Shown: positions 29,336 through 37,542 of the stretch, piece by piece
Numbering within the stretch: position 1 is the first letter of the stretch
Layout: the number at the start of each line of letters is the position of its first letter
From: J054 sp963850255
GTDB taxonomy: Bacteria > Pseudomonadota > Gammaproteobacteria > Steroidobacterales > GCA-2729495
Direction of reading: 5' to 3'
Assembly: GCA_963850255.1 (NCBI GenBank)
Contig: CAWKLL010000024.1
Span: 62,001-126,000 of the forward strand
Length of the DNA stretch: 64,000 bases
Notes under the pieces: model-generated
What the model saw: the letters and a program-made list of their open reading frames with translations, nothing else
Databases searched by the model: none
What the model was told of the DNA's origin: nothing
Translations under genes and position numbers: made by a program

Positions 29336-30220
29336 CTAATTATCCGCTTCTGCGCCCGCTGCGTCGCGCAGAAACACGCTCAAGGGATGTTGCGGATAGT
29401 CAGCGCGAAAAGCCTGCAGGCGCGACCAGGCCAGATCGAGGTCGTTGGCCTGATAGGCGGCCTGGATTTGCGCCAGGCCTTGCGACGAAATCTCATCGCT
29501 TGGCTGCGCGAATTCCGCTTTTCGCGCCGGCCTGTCCGCTGCACCGGGCGGCTCGTTCAAAAAGCTGATCGCGCGCTGCAACAGCTGGTCGTCACGCGGC
29601 AATTTCGCGGCGCTGGCTATATTGGCCACCGCCGCTGCCGACGGCGGGCTTTGCAGTCCAGCCTGGCCCGCGCGGCCCAGATCGACCTCGCCCGAATCCG
29701 GCCGCTGCAGTTGCAGCGTGCCGGCGTCAGCCAGGCCCGGATCGTCCATCGGCGGCAGGCCTGCCGGGGCCGCCAACTTTTGCTCACTGTCGGCTGATGC
29801 CATCGGCGCCGGCCGCTCGCGGGCGGGTGCCTGCGCAGGGCGAGCCTGCCGCCGCAGGCTGTCCAGTCGGCCTTCTGGCTCGCGACCGGCAGCAAAATCC
29901 TGGTCCGCGAATGCCGACTCTTCGGCGAACTCGGCCATCGGCGGTGGTTCGCCCAGCAGCGGGCCCTCAGGCTGGATACTCAGATTCACCACCACGGATA
30001 CACACAACAGCACCGTTGCGGCGACGGCCAGGGCCGCGCCCCAGCGCCTGCCAGCCCGCTCCAGCGGAACCACTTTGGAAGATTCGCTGGCAGCGGCGAG
30101 AATTTTCTCATCCAGCTCCGTTGGCGGCTGTTCATTGCCCAGGCTGGCATAGCGCTTTGACAGGGGCGATTCACCGGCCAGGTAGTCGCGCAGAATTTTT
30201 TCGTCGCGCGATTCGTTCAT
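29336..30220 (-). CDS. Putative anti-sigma factor, single-pass
   Basis: 294 residues with a cytoplasmic N-terminus (DEKILRDYLAGESPLSKRYA), one membrane segment (about 61-81, ALAVAATVLLCVSVVVNL) and a long Pro/Ala-rich outside part that ends in a helical stretch (AYQANDLDLAWSRLQAFRAD) similar to one TPR-like unit. This is the layout of a membrane anti-sigma factor that holds the ECF sigma encoded just upstream; the start overlaps the sigma stop by four bases. There is no ZAS zinc motif (HxxxCxxC). Assignment rests on topology and position. Confidence 0.7.
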   Translation of the reverse strand: MNESRDEKILRDYLAGESPLSKRYASLGNEQPPTELDEKILAAASESSKVVPLERAGRRWGAALAVAATVLLCVSVVVNLSIQPEGPLLGEPPPMAEFAEESAFADQDFAAGREPEGRLDSLRRQARPAQAPARERPAPMASADSEQKLAAPAGLPPMDDPGLADAGTLQLQRPDSGEVDLGRAGQAGLQSPPSAAAVANIASAAKLPRDDQLLQRAISFLNEPPGAADRPARKAEFAQPSDEISSQGLAQIQAAYQANDLDLAWSRLQAFRADYPQHPLSVFLRDAAGAEADN

Positions 30221-30795
30221 GGCCAGGCACCCTGATCCAGCAAGGACTGGCGCAATTTGCCAAGCGCATAGCGCAGACGACTCTTGGCCGTTTCTTCAGG
30301 CACACCCGTCACCACGGCAATGTCGGCGAGACTCAGGCCGGCCTCCTCGCGCAGCAGAAAAGCTTCGCGCTGATCGTCGGGCAATGCCGCAATGGCGGTG
30401 CGCAAGGCCGCGGCAGCCTGCAGATTTTCTGCGCCTGCGTCTGCGCCACCTCCGGCGGAGGCCTGCTGATCGGGATCGATGGCGCCGGCACCGGTATCAG
30501 CCGGGCGACGTTGCTGGCGGCGATACTCATCTTTAAGGATATTGCGGGCAATTTGATACATATAGGTTGTGAAGCGTGCACGGGGCTCGTAGTCAAGACG
30601 AGCCTTGATAATGCGCGTCCACACCTCCTGAAAAAGATCGCCGGCGAGTTCGCTATGACCGCACTGGCGCAGAAAAAACCGGAACAGCGGCCCCTTGTGA
30701 CGGGCGTAAAGACGCTGAAAGGCCACCGTATCACCGGCCCGGTAGCGCAGCATCAGCGCGTTGTCGTCCGGCTCTCCCGCCATAGCCGCCAGCAT
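30217..30795 (-). CDS. RNA polymerase ECF sigma factor
   Basis: 192 residues. Region 2 is seen in LYARHKGPLFRFFLRQCG, DLFQEVWTRIIKAR and FTTYMYQIARNILKDEYRRQ; a Gly/Ala-rich linker at about 96-125 leads to region 4 with LPDDQREAFLLREEAGLSLADIA and VPEETAKSRLRYALGKLRQ. It is followed (overlap ATGA) by an anti-sigma gene and preceded by a VWA lipoprotein on the same strand. The second ATG at 30783 is a possible start. What signal it answers is not known. Confidence 0.92.
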   Translation of the reverse strand: MLAAMAGEPDDNALMLRYRAGDTVAFQRLYARHKGPLFRFFLRQCGHSELAGDLFQEVWTRIIKARLDYEPRARFTTYMYQIARNILKDEYRRQQRRPADTGAGAIDPDQQASAGGGADAGAENLQAAAALRTAIAALPDDQREAFLLREEAGLSLADIAVVTGVPEETAKSRLRYALGKLRQSLLDQGAWP

Positions 30796-30831
30796 AAGCC
30801 AGCCGGCCGGGCGGGAAAACCGGCAGACGGG

Positions 30832-32595
30832 TCAGCGACGCGCCTGGGGCGGCGGGGCACTGACGGTTTGCAGGCTGTCAGCGAGTTTCACCAGGCCAAG
30901 AAACTCACCGCGATAGCCCTGCGGATCGTCACCGCGCGAGCGCGCGGCCAGGGCGAGGATATCGCTAAAGCCAAACTCGCCCAGGTATTCGCCACCGCGC
31001 AACAACTGGCCGAAGGCCGCCACGGAAGCGGCAAAGCGCAGTTCCGTGGATGCGCGTAGCTCAGCATCGCTGTCCGGCACTATCACCGGCGACTCGATCA
31101 GCTTGCTGCGATCGCCACCCGGCGCCTTGTAGCGCAGACGAACGAAAGCGGCTTCGCCCGATGACACCGGCAGCGGCGCTGCAGCACGGCCGTAGCGCAA
31201 GGGATCGATCAGGCGTGCCTCGCTGTTGCGCAGGCTCAGTTCATAGAGCGCGGTAACCGTGTGGCCGGCGCCGATTTCACCGGCATCGATCTGATCATTG
31301 TTGAAATCTTCACGACGCAGCATGCGGTTTTCATAGCCAATCAGGCGATACTCGGCGACCACCTCGGGATTGAATTCGACCTGGATCTTCACGTCCTTGG
31401 CGATGGTCTGCAGGGTGCCGGACAACTGCTCCACCAGCACCTTGCGGGCTTCATTCAGCGTGTCGATATAGGCATGGTTACCGTTACCCGCATCAGCCAA
31501 TTGCTCCATCAGCTGATCGTTGTAATTACCGGCTCCGAATCCCAGCGTCGTCAGGGAAACACCCGCTTCGCGCTCGCGTTCGACCAGGTCCACCAGGGCA
31601 TCGAAGTCGACGGTGCCGACATTAAAGTCGCCGTCCGTGGCCAGCAGGATGCGGTTAATACCACCCTCGACGAAGCCCTGACGAGCCATCGCATAGGCGG
31701 TGCGAATACCGCCTGCGCCGTTGGTGGAGCCACCCGCAGCCAGTCGCTCCAGCGCGCCCTCGATGCGTGCCTGCTGATTGCCCGGCGTCGGCTCCAGCAC
31801 CACGCCGGCCGCACCGGCATAGACCACCAGCGAAACCTGATCCTGCGCCGTCAATTGACGGGTCATCAGGCGCAGCGCGCGTTTCAACAGCGGCAACTTG
31901 CTCTGATCCTGCATCGAGCCGGACACGTCGACCAGGAACACCAGGTTGGCGGCTTTGCGCTCGGCAGCCGCAACCTCGTAGCCCTTGATACCGATCTGCA
32001 GCAGCAAGCGCTCGCTGTTCCACGGCGCGCGAGCAATTTCCGTATTAATGCTAAACGGCTGATCGGCACTGCGCGGGCGCGCGTAGGCGTAGTCGAAGTA
32101 GTTGATCAGCTCCTCGACGCGCACCGCATCACTGGGCGGCAAACGCCCCTCGTTGAGGATGCGTCGCAGATTGCTGTAAGCGCCGGTGTCGACATCAATG
32201 CTGAAGGTCGATACCGGGTGCTCACTGACCAGGCGCAGCGGATTCGTGTCTATCTGCGCATAGTTCTCGCGGTCACGGGCTGTATAGGGATAAGCGATTG
32301 GCGGGGCGCAGCAATGCACTCCGCGGGACAACTTGGCGACGCCGGCCTGGCCGGTGGCGTCAAAAAGCGCCTGGCGCCGCACCTCGGGCGCCGGACTATC
32401 GACCCGCCCGAGATCGTGTTCACTGGTTTCACTGCCGAGTTTGGATTCCTCACGAATTTCATTCGGCGGCGTGTCAACAACGGCCGGCGGCTGAGGGTTT
32501 TGTTCACGACCGGCACAAGCGGCCAGCAGACTGGCGCAGAAAAGCAGCGGCAGCAGGCGCCGCGCGAATGGGGGTTTTTTATCAGAAGAATTCAT
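30832..32595 (-). CDS. VWA domain lipoprotein (YfbK-like)
   Basis: 587 residues. A signal peptide with lipobox ending at Cys27 (ASLLAACAG) predicts a lipoprotein. The VWA N-terminal domain has STFSIDVDTGAYSNLRRIL and VRVEELINYFDY; the VWA core near residues 215-400 has NLVFLVDVSGSMQDQSKL (MIDAS DxSxS) and LATDGDFNVGTVD; and a DUF3520-type C-domain ends the protein. VWA domains bind metal and protein partners. Position right before an ECF sigma and its anti-sigma suggests that it belongs to the same envelope pathway, for which no function is established. Two adjacent Cys (HCCAPP, near residue 93) are notable. Confidence 0.88.
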   Translation of the reverse strand: MNSSDKKPPFARRLLPLLFCASLLAACAGREQNPQPPAVVDTPPNEIREESKLGSETSEHDLGRVDSPAPEVRRQALFDATGQAGVAKLSRGVHCCAPPIAYPYTARDRENYAQIDTNPLRLVSEHPVSTFSIDVDTGAYSNLRRILNEGRLPPSDAVRVEELINYFDYAYARPRSADQPFSINTEIARAPWNSERLLLQIGIKGYEVAAAERKAANLVFLVDVSGSMQDQSKLPLLKRALRLMTRQLTAQDQVSLVVYAGAAGVVLEPTPGNQQARIEGALERLAAGGSTNGAGGIRTAYAMARQGFVEGGINRILLATDGDFNVGTVDFDALVDLVEREREAGVSLTTLGFGAGNYNDQLMEQLADAGNGNHAYIDTLNEARKVLVEQLSGTLQTIAKDVKIQVEFNPEVVAEYRLIGYENRMLRREDFNNDQIDAGEIGAGHTVTALYELSLRNSEARLIDPLRYGRAAAPLPVSSGEAAFVRLRYKAPGGDRSKLIESPVIVPDSDAELRASTELRFAASVAAFGQLLRGGEYLGEFGFSDILALAARSRGDDPQGYRGEFLGLVKLADSLQTVSAPPPQARR

Positions 32596-32604
32596 GGCGT
32601 ATTC

Positions 32605-32626
32605 GCCTCCATAAGGGTTCGGAGGC
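32605..32626 (-). promoter_or_regulatory. Hairpin covering the ribosome site of the VWA gene
   Basis: In the minus-strand mRNA GCCTCC (32626-32621) can pair perfectly with GGAGGC (32610-32605), six G:C-rich pairs with a ten-base loop. The second arm holds the GGAGG ribosome site, 11 bases from the ATG at 32595. This would close the translation start unless opened by ribosome, protein or heat. It is a fold prediction by eye only. Confidence 0.4.
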
Positions 32627-32685
32627 TATAAACGCCGGTGCAGGCGAAAAGGGGTTAACGGGCGGGAAAAAAATCGCCGCTGGTC

Positions 32686-33342
32686 TTAGCGCTGTCCGGC
32701 GCCCTCGCGCAGGTTGCTGCTCAGGCGCTCATGCAGGGGGCTGGAGCGCGGGATATGGGCGAGCAAAAACTCCATCTGATCGGTCAGCACGCGGCGACCT
32801 TTCAGATAAATGTACTCGGCATAGGTCGGCATAAAGGGCACCGCGATTAACTGCATGCTGGCCTGTTCGGGGGTGCGCCCGCCCTTGTGGTTATTGCAGC
32901 GACGACAGGCTGTAACCACATTGCGCCACAAATCCAGGCCGCCCTGGCTGATGGGGCGAATATGGTCGCGGGTCAAATCGCGCGTCATAAATCTTTGCCC
33001 GCAATACATACACAGGTGCCCGTCGCGACGGAACAGGGTGTTGTTATTCAGCGGCGGCGTATAACGCTGGCGCAGTTCGGCAATGCCGTGGGTGCGCCCG
33101 ACGGTGGCGATGATGGAATTCACCTCAATGGAGCTGCGCTGCCCGGTGAGCGCGCAAATGCCGCCATAGATGCGATACAGCGGTGTGCCGCAGGTGTAGG
33201 CGACCTGTTCGGCGTGATACAGGCGCACGGCGTCCCGGTAGTCGATCCATTCCAGCGGCATGCCGGCAACATCCGTGCGCAGTACCTGCTGGGACAGATC
33301 CATATAGTGTCTGTCGGTCTTGTTCATGGCTTCAGAACCCAT
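32686..33342 (-). CDS. HNH endonuclease family protein
   Basis: 218 residues. The HNH core near the middle has CMYCGQRF, the catalytic DHIRPISQGG and TACRRCNNHKGGRTPEQA, forming a four-Cys zinc frame with the Asp-His nuclease site. The N-terminal and C-terminal arms (MPLEWIDYRDAVRLYHAEQV; FMPTYAEYIYLKGRRVL) are shared by a widespread chromosomal group of HNH proteins without a proven target. ATG 33342 has GAGGGA upstream; ATG 33327 is an alternative. The 33343-33561 gap before pntA has no gene I can find. Confidence 0.88.
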   Translation of the reverse strand: MGSEAMNKTDRHYMDLSQQVLRTDVAGMPLEWIDYRDAVRLYHAEQVAYTCGTPLYRIYGGICALTGQRSSIEVNSIIATVGRTHGIAELRQRYTPPLNNNTLFRRDGHLCMYCGQRFMTRDLTRDHIRPISQGGLDLWRNVVTACRRCNNHKGGRTPEQASMQLIAVPFMPTYAEYIYLKGRRVLTDQMEFLLAHIPRSSPLHERLSSNLREGAGQR

Positions 33343-33561
33343 CTGGCAAGTCCCTCGCTGCTGCGAGGAAACTATCAGTTGGACTCTGTCCCGAGAGCCT
33401 GTTGCCGGCATTTCCTGACCGGCGGCCAGCACGAACACCCCGCTACGTTACCAAATTTACCGTTCCTGTCGCATATGTCATCATGCCGCCCCGTATGAAG
33501 CGCGGCTTTGGCAGCCTTTGCCGGTCGCGCTAACCTGCCCATCAGCTCGCAGGAGTTATTC

Positions 33562-34707
33562 ATGGCACTGACCATTGGCGTGGCAAAAGAGACCATGCCC
33601 GGAGAGACCCGCGTCGCCATTGCGCCCGAGGTCATTCGCAAGCTCGTCAAAGACGGCATCCGCGTGGTTATCGAAACCGGGGCGGGCGCCGCGGCGCAGA
33701 TGCCGGACAGCGATTTTGCCGGCGCGGAAATAGTCGCCGACGCCGCCGCGGTGCTGCAGGCCGCGGACCTGCTGCTGACGGTCCAGCCACCGTCGACCGG
33801 AGATGGTCGCAGGCCTGGGTGCCGGCAAAGTGGTGATCGGTTTCATGCAGCCTCATCGTCAGGCAGAAATGATCCGTGCCTTGTGTGACAAACAGGTGAC
33901 CAGCCTTGCGATGGAACTGGTGCCGCGCATCTCGCGCGCGCAGTCCATGGACGCGCTGTCCTCGCAGGCCGCGGTCGCCGGCTACAAGGCCGTGTTGCTC
34001 GGCGCCGCCGCGCTGGACAAGTTCTTCCCGATGCTGACCACCGCCGCCGGCACCATCCGGCCCGGCCCAGGCTCTGGTGATCGGCGCCGGCGTCGCGGGC
34101 CTGCAGGCCATCGCCACCGCCCGGCGACTCGGCGCCGTGGTGGAAGCCTACGACGTGCGCAGCGCCACCACGCGAGCAGGTCGAGTCGCTGGGCGCCAAG
34201 TTCGTCGACACCGGCGTATCGGCGGAAGGTGAAGGCGGCTATGCGCGCGAACTGACCGCCGAGGAGCGCAGCGCAGCAACAGGCAGCGCTCGACGATCAT
34301 ATCGCCAAGGCCGACCTGCGTCATCACCACCGCGGCCGTACCGGGCCGACCGGCGCCGCGCATCATCAGCGCGCGAAACCGTCGAGCCGCATGCAGGCCG
34401 GGCGCGGTGATCGTCGACCTCGGTGCCGAAGGCGGCGGCAACTGCGAACTGACCCAGCCCGGCGAGACCGTTCGACGCAGGCAACGTCACGCATCATCGG
34501 GCCGGTCAATCTGCCGGCCAGCGTCGCCCGGCACGCCAGCGACATGTACGCGCGCAATCTTTTCAACTTGCTGAAACCCGGCCCTGGTCGACGGCGAGCT
34601 TGCCATCGACTGGGAAGACGAGGTGTTCGCCGGCTCGGTCCTGACCCACGACGGCGAGATCAAACACGAACCGCACCCGCGAAGCCCTCGCCGGAGGCCA
34701 GTCATGA
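33562..34707 (+). CDS. pntA: NAD(P) transhydrogenase subunit alpha part 1, frameshifted
   Basis: NAD(H)-binding domain I of proton-pumping transhydrogenase. ATG 33562 with AGGAG upstream. TIGVAKETMPGETRVAIAPE opens the protein; VIGFMQPHRQ, SLAMELVPRISRAQSMDALS, the Rossmann VIGAGVAGLQAIATARRLGA, AYDVRS and GPVNLPASVARHASDMYARN follow in successive frames. I count changes near 33797, 34068, 34170, 34270, 34315, 34350, 34390, 34470 and 34585, mainly single extra bases. Rejoined length, about 375 residues, is normal for the split-alpha type. The protein sequence itself shows no decay, so I think these are consensus errors. Confidence 0.88.
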
Positions 34708-35011
34708 TTGAGTAAGCGCGTTTTGCCGCCCTGTATATCTTCATGCTGGCGGCCTTTACCGGCTACGAGGTCATCGCGCAAGGTGCCGGTGATCCTGCAC
34801 ACGCCGCTGATGTCCGGCTCCAACTTCGTGCACGGCATCGTGCTGGTCGGCGCCATGGTGGCGCTGGGCCACGCCGATACCACCGCTCGAGCAGGTGATC
34901 GGTTTCATCGGCGTGATGCTGGCCGCCGGCAACGCGGTCGGCGGCTACGTCGTCACCGAGCGCATGCTGGAGATGTTCAAGTCCAGCGGCAGAAGAGAAG
35001 GAGCCAAATGA
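34704..35011 (+). CDS. NAD(P) transhydrogenase subunit alpha part 2, frameshifted
   Basis: Short membrane subunit of the split-alpha transhydrogenase (about 100 residues), often called pntA2 or pntAB. RFAALYIFMLAAFTGYEVIA is the first helix, then VPVILHTPLMSGSNFVHGIV, VLVGAMVALGHADTT and VIGFIGVMLAAGNAVGGYVV. A TAA appears as codon 4 in the frame that leads on to RFAALYIF, and extra bases occur near 34780 (GCGCAAG) and 34886 (ACCGCTC). The likely ATG at 34704 overlaps the end of part 1, and the TGA overlaps the pntB ATG. Confidence 0.82.
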
Positions 35012-36405
35012 GTGGCCTGCTTCACCGCGACACACGCTGATTGACAGTCAGCTACTACCTGGCGGCCTTCCTGTTCATCATGGGCCTCAAGCGGATGAGC
35101 TCGCCGGTCACCGCGCGCCAGCGGCATCGTGGGCCGGCGTCGGCATGCTGATCGCCACGGTGATCACCTTTGCCTATCCGGGCATGGACAACTACCTCCT
35201 GATGATCGCTGCGATCGCGATCGGCGGCGTACTGGCCTGGTGGACGGGCCAGCGGGTCGCGATGACCGACATGCCGCAGATGATCGCGCTGTACAACGGC
35301 ATGGGCGGCGGCGCGGCGGCGGCGATTGCCGCGGTCGAACTGCCTGCGCGGTGGCGAACCACAGCGCAGTGATGCATGACCCTGGCGGTGCTCGGCGGCG
35401 TCATCGGTTCGGTATCGTTCTCCGGCAGCCTGATCGCCTTCGGCAAGCTGCAGGGGCTGATCAAGCGCTCATTCCGCTTCAAGGGCCAGCAATATCGTCA
35501 ACCTGGCGCTGCTGCTGGTTACCGCGATCATCGGCATCGGCGCTGGTCGTGCTACCGACAGCCGACGCCGGACCAGCGTCGCGCTGTTCTTCGGCCTGGC
35601 ACTGGTGCTCGGCATCACGATGACGCTGCCGATCGGCGGCGCCGACATGCCGGTGGTGATTTCGCTGTACAACGCCCTCACCGGCCTGGCCGTGGCCTTC
35701 GAGGGCTTCGTGCTGAACAACGCCGCAATGATCATCGCCGGCACCGTGGTCGGCTCGGCCGGCACGCTGCTGACGCAGCTGATGGCCAAGGCGATGAACC
35801 GCTCGCTCGGCAACGTGCTGTTCGCCGGCTTCGGCGAGACCGCCGGCCGCCGAGGGCGGCGACGTCAGCGGCACGCATGAAGCCCATCGAGGCCGCGGAC
35901 GTCGGCGTGATGATGGCCTTTGCGCAAAAGGTTCTGATCATTCCCGGCTACGGCATGGCCGTCGCGCAGGCCCAGCACAAGGTCTGGGAACTGTGCCAGC
36001 TGCTGATCGAGCGCGGCGTCACGGTGAAGTTCGCGATTCACCCGGTCGCCGGGCGCATGCCCGGCCACATGAATGTGCTGCTGGCGGAGGCCGGCGTGCC
36101 CTACGACCTGATTTACGACCAAGATGAAATCAACGCGGAGTTCGAGAACACGGATGTCGCGCTGGTGATCGGCGCCAATGACGTGGTCAACCCGGTGGCC
36201 CGAACAGATCCTGCCAGCCCGATTTACGGCATGCCGATCCTGAATGCGGACAAGGCCAAGAACGTGCATCGTGATCAAGCGCGGCCAGGGCGCGGGCTTC
36301 TCAGGTATCGAGAATGCGCTGTTCTTCCTCGACAACACGCGCATGCTGTACGGCGACGGTCAGGCCATGGCCTCGGAACTGATTCAGGCCGTCAAGGAAC
36401 TCTAG
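35008..36405 (+). CDS. pntB: NAD(P) transhydrogenase subunit beta, frameshifted
   Basis: NADP(H)-binding and membrane subunit. Helices appear as YYLAAFLFIMGLKRMSSPVT, MDNYLLMIAAIAIGGVLAWW and ALYNGMGGGAAAAIAAVEL, then GVIGSVSFSGSLIAFGKLQG; domain III has VLIIPGYGMAVAQAQHKVWE, IHPVAGRMPGHMNVLLAEAG, IGANDVVNPVA and the ending ASELIQAVKEL before TAG at 36405. Indels lie near 35030, 35045, 35118, 35345-35375, 35490, 35545, 35850 and 36272. The last 450 bases are mostly clean. With pntA1/pntA2 it makes NADPH from NADH using the proton gradient. It converges with the DUF3106 gene, twelve bases apart. Confidence 0.88.
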
Positions 36406-36417
36406 GCAAAAGCGAAG

Positions 36418-36948
36418 CTATCGTCCGCTGCCGCCCTTACCGGGCTGCTGCAGCGGGCCACGGTTTTGCTGGCCCTGATTCTGCTGCATGCGCTTCTGGC
36501 GTTTCTGCTGCAGCTTTTTCCGCTGATCCGGCGACATTTGCTGCCAACTGTTACGGATGCGGTCGCGCTGTTCCTGCGGTAGCTGCCGAAAGCGCTGGAA
36601 ATTTTCCCGCACGCGCTGCTGCTGATCCGGAGTAAGACTCTGGTAGCGCTGAAACTGCCTTCGCAGCTGGGCCTTTTGTTCAGGCTTGAGCTGCTGCCAG
36701 CGCGTGAATCGATTACGCGCCTGATCGCGCTGACTGTCATCCATGCTGAGCCAGCGCTGGGAACCATTGGCCAGTCGCTGCTGCTGCTGTGGCGTCAGAT
36801 TTGCCCAGCGGTCACCGACAGCGCCGAGCACTTTCTGTTGCTGGGCATTGAGTGAATCCCAGCTAATGCTGTCTTCTGCCAGGCCAGGGACCGGCATCAG
36901 TAAGTACAGGCAGCAAGCTGCCAGTAGCGCGTGCCTAACCCGCATCAT
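36418..36948 (-). CDS. DUF3106 domain protein, secreted, Gln/Arg-rich
   Basis: 176 residues with a signal peptide (LLAACCLYLLMPVPGLA). The rest is a helical chain rich in Gln and Arg with repeated LTPQQQQRL/LTPDQQQRV/MSPDQRKKL phrases, resembling the LTxxQ-type motifs of Spy/CpxP periplasmic proteins, though homology is not shown. The tail is strongly basic (RKKLQQKRQKRMQQ). Its ribosome site GGAGGA lies inside the end of the small acidic gene, which it overlaps by 14 bases. It is the last gene of the sigma locus (sigma, DUF3619-like, small acidic, DUF3106). Confidence 0.85.
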   Translation of the reverse strand: MMRVRHALLAACCLYLLMPVPGLAEDSISWDSLNAQQQKVLGAVGDRWANLTPQQQQRLANGSQRWLSMDDSQRDQARNRFTRWQQLKPEQKAQLRRQFQRYQSLTPDQQQRVRENFQRFRQLPQEQRDRIRNSWQQMSPDQRKKLQQKRQKRMQQNQGQQNRGPLQQPGKGGSGR

Positions 36949-37150
36949 CTTCAGCGTCCTCCGGCCGGGCCACTACGGGCTCGGGCAATTCGCCCACCGC
37001 GGCGGCCGGCAAGGTGTCGAAAAATTCTTCCCAACTCTCTTCACTCTCTAATGCGCCCAGAAACTCAAGGAACTCGACATCCAGCGCTTCCTCAGCCTGC
37101 GCCAGGCCGCCGAGCAACAAACCACAGCAAAGCAGCCGGAACAGACTCAC
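36935..37150 (-). CDS. Small secreted acidic protein
   Basis: 71 residues from a GTG at 37150 that overlaps the stop of the anti-sigma-like gene. A signal peptide (LFRLLCCGLLLGGLAQA) leaves about 52 residues with 18 acidic and one basic residue. The phrase LDVEFLEFLGALESEE resembles LEMLEDLEFFAWLSAEE in the tail of the neighbouring anti-sigma-like protein. Its tight overlap with both neighbours supports it as a real gene. Function unknown; pairing with the basic DUF3106 protein is a possibility. Confidence 0.72.
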   Translation of the reverse strand: MSLFRLLCCGLLLGGLAQAEEALDVEFLEFLGALESEESWEEFFDTLPAAAVGELPEPVVARPEDAEDDAG

Positions 37151-37542
37151 CCGGCAGTACCGTCCGCAGCTGACAACTCCTCTGCCGACAGCCAGGCGAA
37201 AAACTCCAGATCTTCGAGCATCTCGAGATTCTCTTCGGCCATCAGCAACTCCATATCCTCAACGGGCGCCGGCATCGCTGCGACGGACGCCGGCTCGATT
37301 GCCGGAGCCTGCGGCAACAGACGCCAAACACCAACGGCCAGAACAGCCATGGCAACGGCTGTCGCAAAACCCCAGCCCGGCGCCAGACCCGGCTGCCGAC
37401 GAACCGTTGGCAGCTCATCCAGCGCCGCCTGGCGAGCGCGATTCAGACGCGAACGGGTCGGCCCGTCAAGGGCATCAACGCTGTCACGCAACAGCGCGCT
37501 GGCGCGCTGTTCAAACCTGGCTGTGTCGCTGTTGTCGTTCAT
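37147..37542 (-). CDS. DUF3619-like putative anti-sigma factor
   Basis: 131 residues, ATG 37542 overlapping the sigma stop by four bases. The cytoplasmic start (MNDNSDTARFEQRASALLRD, then LDGPTRSRLNRARQAAL) is followed by one membrane segment (about 58-75, FATAVAMAVLAVGVWRLL) and a strongly acidic outside tail. This matches DUF3619 proteins, which regularly follow an ECF sigma and precede DUF3106. An anti-sigma role is inferred from layout and position. Confidence 0.75.
   Translation of the reverse strand: MNDNSDTARFEQRASALLRDSVDALDGPTRSRLNRARQAALDELPTVRRQPGLAPGWGFATAVAMAVLAVGVWRLLPQAPAIEPASVAAMPAPVEDMELLMAEENLEMLEDLEFFAWLSAEELSAADGTAG

Noticed and set aside
29797..31059. A 420-residue plus-strand frame across the sigma and anti-sigma genes
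   Set aside because: It spans two well-supported minus-strand genes and shows no recognisable motif.
31261..32631. A 456-residue open frame on the plus strand, opposite the VWA lipoprotein gene
   Set aside because: It is the antisense shadow of a strong gene; the composition is His/Gln/Arg-rich without domain marks, as usual for shadows in GC-rich DNA.
32630..32659. An ECF-type AAC/CGT promoter before the VWA gene
   Set aside because: Both short motifs exist on the minus strand, but the 19-base distance is too long and the words are too short to trust.
33562..36405. Programmed frameshifting in the transhydrogenase genes
   Set aside because: Too many changes at unrelated sites, no slippery sequence pattern, and the same error type in gltB and topA.
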